This document shows, in pieces, positions 47,228-55,750 of a stretch of DNA of 64,000 nt. Origin of the DNA: Geodermatophilus nigrescens (GTDB lineage Bacteria; Actinomycetota; Actinomycetes; Mycobacteriales; Geodermatophilaceae); contig NZ_FQVX01000002.1 of the NCBI RefSeq assembly GCF_900129495.1, positions 744,001-808,000 of the forward strand, written 5' to 3'. The translations under genes were made by a program, and so were the position numbers. The notes under the pieces are model-generated. The model made no database searches and was not told the origin of the DNA. It was given only the letters and a program-made list of their open reading frames with translations. Numbering within the stretch: position 1 is the first letter of the stretch; each line of letters opens with the position of its first letter.

Positions 47228-48727
47228 CTAGCCGACGGCCCCGGCGACGGCGAGCGCCTCGGCGGCCTCCCGCCGCGACACCCGCACGAGGGTCGCGCTC
47301 ACGACGGCGGCCGCGGCGAGGAAGCCGGCCGCGACGACGAAGCCGACCCCCCAGCCCTCGACGACCGCGGAGACGTACCCCGGCGTCGCGGGCGGCCCCG
47401 CGGGGGCGACGGCCTCGGTGCGCGCCACGCTCACCGCGGTCAGGATGGCCAGCCCGAGGGCCCCGCCGACCTGCTGCCCGGCGTTGAGCAGCGCGCTGGC
47501 CACGCCCGCGTCCTCCTGCGGGACACCGGCCACCGCCGCGCTGGTCAGCGCCACGAACGTCAGGCCCATGCCGAGGGCGACCGTCACCAGCGAGGGCAGC
47601 ACGATCGTGAGGTAGGACGCGGTGGGATCCAGCCGCAGGCCCAGGACGAGCATGCCGGCCGCGGCCAGCGCCGGGCCGCCGACGAGCAGCGGCCGGGGAC
47701 CGACCCGCCCGAGCAGCTGCGAGGCGATGCCGGCGCCGACGACGATCGCGACGGTCATCGGGAGGAAGGCGAACCCCGCGCGCAGCGGGGACCAGCCGTT
47801 GACCTGCTGCATCCACAGCACGAGGAAGAAGAAGACCGCGAAGATGCCGGCGCCCACGAACAGCGCGCCGAGGTCGGCCCCCAGCACGGAGCGCGACCGG
47901 AAGAGCCGGAAGTCGACGAGCGGGTCGGTCGACCGGCGCTGCACGACGACGAAGGCACCCAGCAGCGCGACCGCCAGGGCGAGCATCCCGATCGTCTGCC
48001 CGGACGACCAGCCGAAGTCGTTGCCCTTCACCAGCGCGTAGACCAGGGCGACGAGGCCGCCGGTGACCAGGAGGGCACCGGGGACGTCGAAGCCGCGGGC
48101 GCGGGCGTCACGGCTCTCCGGGACCACCCGCAGCGCCCCGACGACGGCCAGGACGGCGACGGGGACGTTGACGAAGAGCACCCAGCGCCAGCTGGCGTAC
48201 TCGGTGAGGACCCCGCCCAGGATGAGGCCGATCGCGGCCCCGCCGGCGGAGATGGCGGCCCAGATGCCGAGCGCCCGGTTGCGCTCCCGGCCCTCCTCGA
48301 AGACGACGGTGAGCAGCGACAGGGCCGACGGCGCCATGAGCGCGCCCGCGAGGCCCTGCAGCAGCCGCGCGCCGACGAGCAGACCGAGGTCGCCGGCGAG
48401 ACCGCCGAGCAGGGAGGCGACGGCGAACAGGGCCGTGCCGATGACGAAGACCCGGCGGCGGCCGAGCCGGTCGGCCAGCTTCCCGCCGAGCAGCAGGAAG
48501 CCGCCGAAGGTGAGGGTGTAGCCGGTGACGATCCAGGACAGGTCGGCCTGGCTCGCGACGCCCAGGGCGACCGCGATGTCGGGGAGCGCGACGTTCACGA
48601 TCGACACGTCGAGCACGACCATGAGCTGGCTGATGGCGAGGACGGCGAGGGCGAGGCCCTTGCGGACCTCCCGCCCGTCGGGATGGCTGAGGGGACCTGG
48701 CCCGGGAGGCGAGGCGGTGGCGGTCAC
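47228..48727 (-). CDS. DHA2-family (EmrB/QacA) MFS drug efflux transporter
   Basis: 499 aa from GTG 48727, with AGGAG eight bases upstream. About 14 transmembrane helices. Antiporter motif C is blurred, but helix 1 has LMVVLDVSIVNVALPDI with the conserved Asp typical of DHA2 pumps, and motif A reads GGKLADRLGRRRVFVIG. It exports toxic compounds or an antibiotic by proton antiport; the substrate is unknown. The divergent TetR regulator, the three operator copies and a good minus-strand promoter (-35 TTGACC, -10 TACGGT) lie just upstream. Confidence 0.93.
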   Translation of the reverse strand: MTATASPPGPGPLSHPDGREVRKGLALAVLAISQLMVVLDVSIVNVALPDIAVALGVASQADLSWIVTGYTLTFGGFLLLGGKLADRLGRRRVFVIGTALFAVASLLGGLAGDLGLLVGARLLQGLAGALMAPSALSLLTVVFEEGRERNRALGIWAAISAGGAAIGLILGGVLTEYASWRWVLFVNVPVAVLAVVGALRVVPESRDARARGFDVPGALLVTGGLVALVYALVKGNDFGWSSGQTIGMLALAVALLGAFVVVQRRSTDPLVDFRLFRSRSVLGADLGALFVGAGIFAVFFFLVLWMQQVNGWSPLRAGFAFLPMTVAIVVGAGIASQLLGRVGPRPLLVGGPALAAAGMLVLGLRLDPTASYLTIVLPSLVTVALGMGLTFVALTSAAVAGVPQEDAGVASALLNAGQQVGGALGLAILTAVSVARTEAVAPAGPPATPGYVSAVVEGWGVGFVVAAGFLAAAAVVSATLVRVSRREAAEALAVAGAVG

Positions 48728-48777
48728 GAGGACTCCTGAAGACGAAGACTCAACGCTCGTGGAGCGACGACTCAACG

Positions 48778-48806
48778 ACCGTAGAGCGACTGCCGGGGAT
48801 GGTCAA
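48778..48806 (-). promoter_or_regulatory. Predicted promoter of the efflux pump
   Basis: On the minus strand TTGACC (48806-48801) and TACGGT (48783-48778) are separated by exactly 17 bases, near-consensus for the housekeeping sigma factor. Transcription would start near 48771, giving a short leader before the GTG at 48727. Two of the three operators overlap it. Confidence 0.75.
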
Positions 48807-48812
48807 CGTCTG

Positions 48813-48818
48813 TAGAGT
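48813..48818 (+). promoter_or_regulatory. Predicted -10 box of the tetR gene (leaderless start)
   Basis: TAGAGT fits the TAnnnT actinobacterial -10. It ends six bases before the GTG start (48825), so the transcript should begin at the start codon itself. No good -35 is visible. The box lies inside the third operator copy, implying autorepression. Confidence 0.6.
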
Positions 48819-48824
48819 GAATCC

Positions 48825-49412
48825 GTGACCACAGCCGGTGCCGAGCCCGTGTCGCGTGAGGAACGCCGCCGCCGGACGGAGTCGGTGATCCTCCAGCAGG
48901 CCCGCTGCCTGTTCGCCGAGGAGGGCTTCGAGCGGACGACGATCCGTGCCGTCGCCGGCCTGGCGGGAGTCGACCCCGCCCTGGTGATGCAGTACTTCGG
49001 CAACAAGGAGGGCCTCTTCGCCGCGGCGATGGAGGGCGCCCACACCGGGGGGACGGCCCGCACGGCGCCGCGCGCGGAGATCCCGGCCGCCGTCCTGCGG
49101 GACCTGCTGGCCAAGTTCGAGTCCACGCCGGACCGCGAGGCCGCCGTCACGCTCCTGCGCAACTTCCTCACCCACCACGAGGCGAAGCGCATCATGCGGG
49201 ACGAGGTGATGTGCGCGGTCATCGGCGACCTGTCGCGCACGATCGGCGGGCCCGACGCCGAGCTCAAGGCGGCCCTGCTGATGTCGTGCATCGCCGGCAT
49301 GGCGCTGGGCCGCTACGCCCTGGAGCTGCCCGGGCTCGGCGACGCCGCGCCCGAGGACATCGAGCGGCTCATGCGCCCGGCGCTCGAGGCCCTCCTCGGC
49401 GAGCCCGAGTAG
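48825..49412 (+). CDS. TetR-family repressor of the divergent efflux pump
   Basis: 195 aa from GTG 48825. The DNA-binding domain is ESVILQQARCLFAEEGFERT, then TIRAVAGLAGVDPALVMQYF (helix-turn-helix, about residues 33-55) and GNKEGLFAAAME. The ligand domain is of the TetR_C type annotated for actinobacterial multidrug repressors (TLLRNFLTHHEAKRIMRDEV). Divergent arrangement with three operators makes it the likely repressor of the DHA2 pump and of itself. The inducer is unknown, probably a pump substrate. Confidence 0.92.
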   Translation: MTTAGAEPVSREERRRRTESVILQQARCLFAEEGFERTTIRAVAGLAGVDPALVMQYFGNKEGLFAAAMEGAHTGGTARTAPRAEIPAAVLRDLLAKFESTPDREAAVTLLRNFLTHHEAKRIMRDEVMCAVIGDLSRTIGGPDAELKAALLMSCIAGMALGRYALELPGLGDAAPEDIERLMRPALEALLGEPE

Positions 49413-49436
49413 CCGGCCCCGACCCGGGCGGCGCTC

Positions 49437-50261
49437 TCAGCCGGGATCGGGCCCCGTCGCCGCGGGGCGGGACGGATCGGCCGACCACTGCGACCACGAG
49501 CCCGGCCACAGCGCCGCCTCGATCCCGGCCTCCGCGAGCGCGGCCACCTCGTGGGCGGCGGTGACGCCCGAGCCGCAGTAGACGCCGACCCGGGTCCCCG
49601 GCCGCACCCCGAGCGCGGCGAACCGGCCGGCGAGGTCGGCGCGGAAGGTCCCGTCGGGCGCCAGGTTCGCCGCGGTCGGCGCGCTCACCGCGCCGGGCAC
49701 GTGCCCGGCCCGCGGGTCCACCGGCTCCACCTCGCCGCGGTAGCGCTCGGGGGCGCGGGCGTCGAGCAGCACGCCGCCGGAGGCGGGCAGCGCGGCCGCC
49801 TCGTCGGCGGTCAGCGTGGGCATGCCGCCGCCGGTCAGCACCACGTCGCCGGGCTCCGGGACGACGTCGCCGGTCTCCAGCTCTCCGCCCGCGGCTCCCC
49901 ACGCATCGAGACCGCCGTCGAGCAGCCGCACGTCGGCCAGCCCGCCCCAGCGCAGCAGCCACCAGGCCCGCGCCGCGGCGAGCCCGCCGGTGGCGTCGTA
50001 GGCGACGACGGCGCCGCCGGAGCGGATGCCCCACCGCCGGGCCGCGGCCTGCAGGTCGGCGAGCGCCGGCAGCGGGTGCCGGCCCTCCGCGGCGGAGGCC
50101 GGCGCGGCCAGCTCGGTGTCCAGGTCGACGAACACCGCGCCCGGCAGGTGACCGGTCCGGTAGCGCTCGCGGCCGTGCGGGTCACCGAGCGCCCAGCGGA
50201 CGTCGAGCAGCACCGGGCGCGGGCCGGCCAGCAGGTCGGCGGCCCGCACGAGCACGCTCAC
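49437..50261 (-). CDS. Thiosulfate/3-mercaptopyruvate sulfurtransferase (tandem rhodanese)
   Basis: 274 aa with two rhodanese domains. The N-terminal domain is inactive, with VLLDVRWALGD and GHLPGAVFVDLDTEL. The C-terminal domain has YCGSGVTAAHEVAALAEAG with the catalytic Cys; the CGSGVT loop points to mercaptopyruvate preference over thiosulfate. It transfers sulfane sulfur to cyanide or thiols; a link to the SUF region 10 kb away is not evident. GTG 50261 overlaps the stop of the upstream SnoaL-like gene, so they are coupled. Confidence 0.93.
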   Translation of the reverse strand: MSVLVRAADLLAGPRPVLLDVRWALGDPHGRERYRTGHLPGAVFVDLDTELAAPASAAEGRHPLPALADLQAAARRWGIRSGGAVVAYDATGGLAAARAWWLLRWGGLADVRLLDGGLDAWGAAGGELETGDVVPEPGDVVLTGGGMPTLTADEAAALPASGGVLLDARAPERYRGEVEPVDPRAGHVPGAVSAPTAANLAPDGTFRADLAGRFAALGVRPGTRVGVYCGSGVTAAHEVAALAEAGIEAALWPGSWSQWSADPSRPAATGPDPG

Positions 50262-50725
50262 CGCGGGGCGGCCAGCAGCCCGCGCAGCTCGGCGGTGAGG
50301 GCGTCGCGGGCGTCGCGGCGGCCCAGCCAGGCGGCCGGCGTCGCCTGGAACAGCGTCGTCTTCCAGCGCCCGCCGCCCTCGTCGACGGCGACCAGCGTGT
50401 GGATGCTGTGCAGCCCCGGGTCGATGTCGTCCTCGCCGGGCGGGATCATCCCGGCGTGCGCCTGCAGCACCGCGACGCCGCCGGCCACCGCGCGCACCGA
50501 CCGGACCAGCGCCACGTACCGGGCGGTCGGGTGGCTGCCGAAGACGCGCCGCAGGTCCGACGCGATCGACAGCCGGCCGCCCACCGTGGTGCCGTCGTAG
50601 CCGACCATGTCGCCGTCGTCGGCGAACACCGCGGCGACCGCCGCCCCGCTGCGCTGGTTCCAGCCCTCGATGAACGCGGCGTAGAGCGCGCGGATCTGGG
50701 CGTCGTGCGGGTGGGCGGACGTCAC
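50258..50725 (-). CDS. SnoaL-like/SgcJ-family small protein
   Basis: 155 aa from GTG 50725. NTF2-like cone fold as in the SgcJ/EcaC family: an N-terminal helix pair (IRALYAAFIEGWNQRSGAAV), FADDGDMVGYDGTTVGGR, then strands with VALVRSVRAVAGGVAVLQAH and HSIHTLVAVDEGGGRWKTT. Members are often annotated as oxidoreductases, but the biochemical role is unproven. It is translationally coupled to the sulfurtransferase downstream. The ABC exporter gene ends 43 bases from its start on the same strand. Confidence 0.82.
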   Translation of the reverse strand: MTSAHPHDAQIRALYAAFIEGWNQRSGAAVAAVFADDGDMVGYDGTTVGGRLSIASDLRRVFGSHPTARYVALVRSVRAVAGGVAVLQAHAGMIPPGEDDIDPGLHSIHTLVAVDEGGGRWKTTLFQATPAAWLGRRDARDALTAELRGLLAAPR

Positions 50726-50768
50726 GGAACTCCTCCTGGTGCAGCTGGGGCAGGAGGAACGCTAGTTG

Positions 50769-52661
50769 CTACGCGACGGGGACCGTTCGACGCTCGCCGT
50801 CGGCGAACTGCGTCCGGTAGAGGTCGGCGTAGCGCCGCCCGAGCGCCAGCAACTCCTCGTGAGTGCCCGACTCCACGACGCGACCGTCGTCGACCACGAG
50901 GATCTGGTCGGCGCTGCGGATCGTGGACAGCCGGTGGGCGATGACCAGCGACGTCCGGCCGGCCAGCGCGGTGTCGAGCGCGTGCTGCACCGCCACCTCC
51001 GACTCGCTGTCCAGGTGCGCGGTCGCCTCGTCGAGGATGACGATCCCCGGCGCCTTGAGCAGCACCCGGGCGATCGCGAGCCGCTGCTTCTCCCCGCCCG
51101 AGAGCCGGTAGCCGCGGTCGCCGACGACGGTGTCCAGGCCGTCGGGCAGCGAGGCCACCAGCGCGGCGATCCGCGCGCCGGTGAGCGCCGACCACAGCTG
51201 CTCCTCGGTCGCGTCGGGCCGGGCGTAGAGCAGGTTGGCGCGGATGGTGTCGTGGAACAGGTGCGCGTCCTGGCTGACGACGCCGATCGCGTCGCGCAGC
51301 GAGGCCAGCGTGGCCTGCCGGACGTCGACCCCGCCGACCCGCACGGCACCGCCGGTGACGTCGTAGAGCCGCGGCACCAGGTTGACGACCGTCGACTTCC
51401 CGGCTCCGGAGTGCCCGACCAGCGCGACCATCTGCCCGGGCTCGACGCGGAAGGACACGTCGTGCAGCACCGCCGTCGGCCCGCCGTGCTCGGGCAGCGA
51501 CACGTCCTCCAGCGACGCCAGCGACACGTCGGCGGCGGCCGGGTAGCTGAACGAGACGCCGTCGAACTCGACCGACCGGTCCTCGGCGGGCACCGGGACG
51601 GCGTCGGGCGCCTCGGCGATCATCGGCGGCAGGTCGAGCACCTCGAAGACGCGGTCGAAGCTGACCATCGCGCTCATCACGTCGACCCGGACGTTGGACA
51701 GCGCGGTCAGCGGCCCGTACAGCCGCGACAGCAGCAGGGCCAGCGCGACGACGTCGCCCGGCGACAGCGACCCGTCGAACGCCAGCCAGCCGCCGAGGCC
51801 GTAGACCAGCGCGGTGGCCAGCGCCGCGACGAGGGTGAGCGCGGTGAAGAAGGTGCGGCCGTACATGGCCGACAGGACGCCGATGTCGCGCACCCGGGCG
51901 GCGCGGCCGCGGAAGCTCTCGGCCTCGGCGTCGGGCCGGCCGAACAGCTTGACCAGCAGGGCGCCCGCGACGTTGAACCGCTCGGTCATCGTCGCGTTCA
52001 TCGACGCGTTGAGCCCGTAGGACTCCCGGGTGATCTCCTGCAGCCGCCGGCCGATGCGGCGGGCGGGCAGCACGAACAGCGGCACCATGACCAGCGACAG
52101 CAGGGTGATCTGCCACGACAGCGTGAACATGACGCCGGCGGTGAGCACCAGGCCGATCACGTTGGACACGACGCCGGACAGGGTCGAGGTGAACGCCTGC
52201 TGCGCCCCGACGACGTCGTTGTTCAGGCGGCTGACCAGCGCGCCGGTCTGCGTGCGGGTGAAGAACGCGACCGGCATGCGCTGCACGTGCTCGAAGACGC
52301 GGGCGCGCAGGTCGTAGATGACGCCCTCGCCGATCCGCGCGGAATACCAGCGGGTGGCCACCGAGATGAACGCGTCGACGACGGCGAGACCGGCGATGAA
52401 CAGGGCGATCCGCACGACGCCGCCCGCGGTGCCGTCGAGCCGGGCGATGCGGTTGACGATGTCGCCGGCCAGCAGCGGGGTGACCACGCCGATGACCGAG
52501 GACAGCACCACCAGCAGCAGGAACCCGGTGAGCTCCCGGCGGTAGGGCCGGGCGATGCCGAGGATGCGGCGGACGGTGCCCTTGGGCAGCTCGCGCGAGG
52601 TGACCGACGGGTCGCGGCGGAACGACCGCATCGCCGCCATGGAGGTCATGGGACTGCTCAT
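50769..52661 (-). CDS. ABC exporter, fused permease and ATPase (MsbA/MDR-like)
   Basis: 630-aa half-transporter, expected to work as a homodimer. The N-terminal membrane domain (about residues 40-330) has six predicted helices and the coupling-helix region (FFTRTQTGALVSRLNNDVVG). The nucleotide-binding domain (about 365-610) contains Walker A GHSGAGKST, Q-loop VVSQDAHLFHDTI, signature LSGGEKQRLAIARVLL, Walker B IVILDEATAHLD and H-loop IAHRLSTI. The substrate is unknown. Several Met codons cluster at the start, and the first (52661) is used. The enoyl-CoA hydratase gene lies 76 bases upstream. Confidence 0.95.
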   Translation of the reverse strand: MSSPMTSMAAMRSFRRDPSVTSRELPKGTVRRILGIARPYRRELTGFLLLVVLSSVIGVVTPLLAGDIVNRIARLDGTAGGVVRIALFIAGLAVVDAFISVATRWYSARIGEGVIYDLRARVFEHVQRMPVAFFTRTQTGALVSRLNNDVVGAQQAFTSTLSGVVSNVIGLVLTAGVMFTLSWQITLLSLVMVPLFVLPARRIGRRLQEITRESYGLNASMNATMTERFNVAGALLVKLFGRPDAEAESFRGRAARVRDIGVLSAMYGRTFFTALTLVAALATALVYGLGGWLAFDGSLSPGDVVALALLLSRLYGPLTALSNVRVDVMSAMVSFDRVFEVLDLPPMIAEAPDAVPVPAEDRSVEFDGVSFSYPAAADVSLASLEDVSLPEHGGPTAVLHDVSFRVEPGQMVALVGHSGAGKSTVVNLVPRLYDVTGGAVRVGGVDVRQATLASLRDAIGVVSQDAHLFHDTIRANLLYARPDATEEQLWSALTGARIAALVASLPDGLDTVVGDRGYRLSGGEKQRLAIARVLLKAPGIVILDEATAHLDSESEVAVQHALDTALAGRTSLVIAHRLSTIRSADQILVVDDGRVVESGTHEELLALGRRYADLYRTQFADGERRTVPVA

Positions 52662-52737
52662 GCGGTGACCTCCTCTGCCGGGGACGGGGGACCGGCGGCA
52701 GCGTCAACAGCCACCGGTCCCCCGCTGTTCCGGTCGC

Positions 52738-53511
52738 TCAGCCGCCGGCGAGCTCGGTGAGCCGGCGCACCTGGGCCGCCCGCTCGGCGGCGTCCTGGGT
52801 GTCCGGGTCGTTGCGGACCGCCGCGCGCACCAGCGCCGCGGTCTCCCGGACGGCGCCCGCCGGCGGGGCGGTGACCGCCGCGGCCAGGGTGGCCACCGCG
52901 CCGTCGAGCTCCGCCGCGGGGACGACGGCGTTCGCCAGCCCCCACGACAGCGCCTCCGCCGCCGGCACCGGCCGCCCGGTCACGCACACCTCCAGCGCCC
53001 GCGCGTAGCCGACGAGCTCGGCCAGCGTGCTGGTGCCGGTCAGGTCGGGCACGAGCCCCAGCGTCGCCTCGGGGAGCCGGATCGAGGCGTCGTCGGTGAG
53101 CACCCGCAGGTCGCAGGCCAGCGCCAGCTGCGCGCCCGCCCCGATCGCGTGGCCCTGCACCGCCGCGATCGACACGATCCCGGGTGACCGCAGCCAGCGG
53201 AAGCCGGCCTGGTACCCCCGGATGCGCTCCTGCGCCCCGTCGGCGCCCAGCCCGCTGAGCTGGCCGAGCCCACCGGGCGTCGACGGGTCGGTGCTGAACA
53301 GGCTGCGGTCGAGCCCGGCGGAGAAGGAGCGGCCCTCGCCCCGCACGACGACGACGCGGACGTCGTCGTCGAGGGAGTCGCCGACCGCCCGGAGCGCCGC
53401 CCACGTGGCCGGCGTCTGGGCGTTGAGCTGGTCGGGCCGGTCGAGCGTGACGGTGAGGACGGCGCCGTCCCGGCGGGTGCGGACCCAGCCGTCGGCGTCG
53501 GCCGCCGTCAC
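52738..53511 (-). CDS. Enoyl-CoA hydratase/isomerase family protein
   Basis: 257-aa crotonase-fold protein from GTG 53511. The oxyanion-hole segments are RGEGRSFSAGLDRSLF (about residues 58-73) and VQGHAIGAGAQLALACDLRV (about 118-137), followed by RLPEATLGLVPDLTGTSTL with one typical catalytic Glu position. TGRPVPAAEALSWGLANAVV is the conserved turn. It may hydrate enoyl-CoA in beta-oxidation, or be another crotonase activity; the acyl substrate is unknown. Its start overlaps the stop of the small HTH gene by four bases. Confidence 0.92.
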   Translation of the reverse strand: MTAADADGWVRTRRDGAVLTVTLDRPDQLNAQTPATWAALRAVGDSLDDDVRVVVVRGEGRSFSAGLDRSLFSTDPSTPGGLGQLSGLGADGAQERIRGYQAGFRWLRSPGIVSIAAVQGHAIGAGAQLALACDLRVLTDDASIRLPEATLGLVPDLTGTSTLAELVGYARALEVCVTGRPVPAAEALSWGLANAVVPAAELDGAVATLAAAVTAPPAGAVRETAALVRAAVRNDPDTQDAAERAAQVRRLTELAGG

Positions 53512-53738
53512 GCGGTCTTCTTGCTGTTCCGGTTGGCGCCGCCACGGCTCCGCAGGGTGGCACCGGACTCCGACAGGAGCCGGTGCACGAACCCGTAGGA
53601 CCGGTTGGTCGAGGTGGCCAGGGAGCGGATGCTCTCCCCGCCGTCGTAGCGCTTCTTCAGCTCGTCCGCGAGGGACGTGCGGTCGCCCCCGGTGATCCGC
53701 TTGCCCTTGCCGAGGTCCGCCGTGCTCGAGTCGGCCAT
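53508..53738 (-). CDS. Small helix-turn-helix protein
   Basis: 76 aa from ATG 53738. The only recognisable part is a helix-turn-helix, LADELKKRYDGGESIRSLA then TNRSYGFVHRLLSESG (about residues 25-60), followed by a basic tail ending RGGANRNSKKTA. This small protein type recurs in actinomycetes as a putative regulator with unknown targets. Its stop overlaps the enoyl-CoA hydratase start. The 280-base region upstream (to 54018) should contain its promoter. Confidence 0.85.
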   Translation of the reverse strand: MADSSTADLGKGKRITGGDRTSLADELKKRYDGGESIRSLATSTNRSYGFVHRLLSESGATLRSRGGANRNSKKTA

Positions 53739-54018
53739 GACTCCCCTCCGTCGCCGCCGTCGCGCCGGCCGGAGCCGGCGTGCCCGGTGCTGGTCCGCGT
53801 GGTGCCGCCGTCCCCGTGACGCCGGCCTCCCGGACTGATGATCACCCAGCCCCGGCGACCCGGCCACGCGAATGACAACTTCCCCGGCGAGCCGCCCCTG
53901 CGCAGGACGGCGGACCGGTCGCGGGGCCGGAGGCTCCCGACCGGGACGCCGTGGCAGGGCTCCACGCACCAGGGGGACGGCACGTGGCCGCGGTGTCGGC
54001 CGGTAGGCCGACGAGGTG
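53739..54018. other. 280-base intergenic region, no gene recognised
   Basis: Between the HTH gene start and the ABC-F stop there is no convincing coding sequence. A less G+C-rich patch around 53868-53880 (GCGAATGACAACTT) may mark the minus-strand promoter of the HTH gene, since its reverse reads TTGTCATTC, but no matching -10 is clear. Confidence 0.4.
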
Positions 54019-55620
54019 CTACGCCAACTCGACGAGGTCGGCGAGGTCCTCGCTCCAGGCGTCCTCGGTGCCGTCGGGCAGCAGGATCACCTTGTCCGGG
54101 TCGAGCGCGCGGACGGCGCCCTCGTCGTGGGTGACCAGCACGATCGCGCCGGTGTAGGTGCGCAGCGCCTCGAGCACCTGCTCGCGGCTGGCCGGGTCGA
54201 GGTTGTTGGTCGGCTCGTCGAGCAGCAGCACGTTGGCGCCGGAGACGACGAGCGTCGCCATGGCCAGCCGGGTGCGCTCACCGCCGGACAGGGTGCCCGT
54301 CCGCTGGTCGACGGTGTCGCCGGAGAAGAGGAAGGCGCCGAGGATCCGCCGCAGCTCGGTGTCGGTGCTGTCTGGCGCGGCCGAGCGCATGTTCTCCAGC
54401 AGCGACCGGTCCATGTCGAGGGTCTCGTGCTCCTGCGCGTAGTAGCCGACGCGCAGGCCGTGCCCGGGCCGGACCTCGCCGGTGTCGGGCATCTCGGTGC
54501 CGGCCAGCATCCGCAGCAGCGTCGTCTTCCCGGCGCCGTTGAGGCCGAGGACGACGACCCGCGTGCCCCGGTCGACGGCGAGGTCGACGTCGGCGAACAC
54601 CTCGAGCGAGCCGTAGGTCTTGGACAGGCCCTGGGCGGTGAGCGGCGTCTTCCCGCACGGCGACGGCGTCGGGAACCGCAGCTTGGCCACCCGGTCCTGC
54701 TGGCGCACCGCCTCCAGGCCGGAGGCCAGCCGCGCGGCCCGCTTGTCCATGCTCTGCGCGGCCTTGGCCTTGGTGGCCTTGGCGCGCATCTTGTCCGCCT
54801 GCGCGCTGAGCGCGTCGATCTTGCGCTCGGTGTTGGCGCGCTCCTGCTTGCGACGGCGCTCGTCGGTCTCGCGCTGGGCGAGGTAGGCCTTCCAGCCCAG
54901 GTTGTAGACGTCGACCGTGGCCCGGTTGGCGTCGAGGTGCCACACCTTGTTGACGACGGCGTCCAGCAGCTCGACGTCGTGGCTGATGACGATCAGGCCG
55001 CCCTTGTGCGAGGCGAGGAACGTCTTGAGCCAGGCGATCGAGTCGGCGTCGAGGTGGTTGGTCGGCTCGTCGAGGAGCAGCGTCTCGGCGTCGGAGAACA
55101 GGATGCGGGCGAGCTCGACGCGGCGCCGCTGGCCGCCGGACAGGGTGCGCAGCGGCTGGCCCATGACCCGGTCGGGCAGGCCGAGCGCGGTGCAGATGCG
55201 GGCGGCGTCGCTCTCCGCGGCGTACCCGCCGAGCGCGGCGAACTGGTCCTCGAGCCGGCCGTAGCGGCGCACCGCGCGGTCGCGCTCGGCGTCGTCGGCG
55301 GGCTCGGCCATGGCCACCTGGGCCTTGACCAGCTGCGCCTTGAGGCTGTCGAGGCCGCGGCCGGAGAGCACCCGGTCGGTGGCGGTGATGTCGAGGTCGC
55401 CGCTGCGCGGGTCCTGCGGCAGGTAGCCGATCTCGCCGGTGACGTCCACCTTGCCCGCGTGCGGCAGCCGCTCGCCGGAGAGCGTGGTGAGCGTGGTGGT
55501 CTTGCCGGCGCCGTTGCGCCCGACCAGGCCGATGCGGTCGCCGGCCTGCACCCGCAGGCTGATGTCGCTCAGCAGGATGCGGGCGCCGGCGCGCAGCTCC
55601 AGGCCGGTCGTCGTGATCAC
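54019..55620 (-). CDS. ABC-F family ATPase
   Basis: 533 aa from GTG 55620. Two tandem ABC domains without membrane segments: GLVGRNGAGKTTTLTTLSG with LSGGQRRRVELARILF and LLLDEPTNHLD in the first, and VLGLNGAGKTTLLRMLAG with LSGGERTRLAMATLV and LLLDEPTNNLD in the second. A charged linker (about residues 235-310, YLAQRETDERRRKQERANTE) joins them. ABC-F proteins act on the ribosome, either as translation factors such as EttA/Uup or as antibiotic protection. This one lacks a clear resistance-type long linker, so a housekeeping role is more likely. Divergent from the giant membrane protein gene. Confidence 0.95.
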   Translation of the reverse strand: MITTTGLELRAGARILLSDISLRVQAGDRIGLVGRNGAGKTTTLTTLSGERLPHAGKVDVTGEIGYLPQDPRSGDLDITATDRVLSGRGLDSLKAQLVKAQVAMAEPADDAERDRAVRRYGRLEDQFAALGGYAAESDAARICTALGLPDRVMGQPLRTLSGGQRRRVELARILFSDAETLLLDEPTNHLDADSIAWLKTFLASHKGGLIVISHDVELLDAVVNKVWHLDANRATVDVYNLGWKAYLAQRETDERRRKQERANTERKIDALSAQADKMRAKATKAKAAQSMDKRAARLASGLEAVRQQDRVAKLRFPTPSPCGKTPLTAQGLSKTYGSLEVFADVDLAVDRGTRVVVLGLNGAGKTTLLRMLAGTEMPDTGEVRPGHGLRVGYYAQEHETLDMDRSLLENMRSAAPDSTDTELRRILGAFLFSGDTVDQRTGTLSGGERTRLAMATLVVSGANVLLLDEPTNNLDPASREQVLEALRTYTGAIVLVTHDEGAVRALDPDKVILLPDGTEDAWSEDLADLVELA

Positions 55621-55750
55621 TGATCCCAGGGTAGGCGCTCCGCGGACGGATCCCGAGCGGATTGCCGGGTGACGTCCACAGCAGCTCTCCGTGTCCACAG
55701 CCGGGGTGAGATCGGTTCCGCGGACGCCGGGAGCAGGTCACCATCCGGGC

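Larger units (their letters stand above)
48750..48820. promoter_or_regulatory. Three TetR operator copies between efflux pump and regulator
   Basis: Three copies of an 18-base element occur in the same orientation: TCAACGCTCGTGGAGCGA (48750-48767), TCAACGACCGTAGAGCGA (48772-48789) and TCAACGTCTGTAGAGTGA (48803-48820). Including the base before, the first two contain the inverted repeat CTCnACG-n2-CGTnGAG. The third overlaps the -35 of the pump promoter and the -10 of the TetR promoter, the middle one covers the pump -10, and the first lies just downstream of the pump transcript start. Confidence 0.85.

Noticed and set aside
48750-48820. Three repeats as a CRISPR fragment or integron site
   Set aside because: The elements are 18 bases, unequally spaced (22 and 31 bases) and palindromic, and they lie on divergent promoters. 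Operators explain them better.
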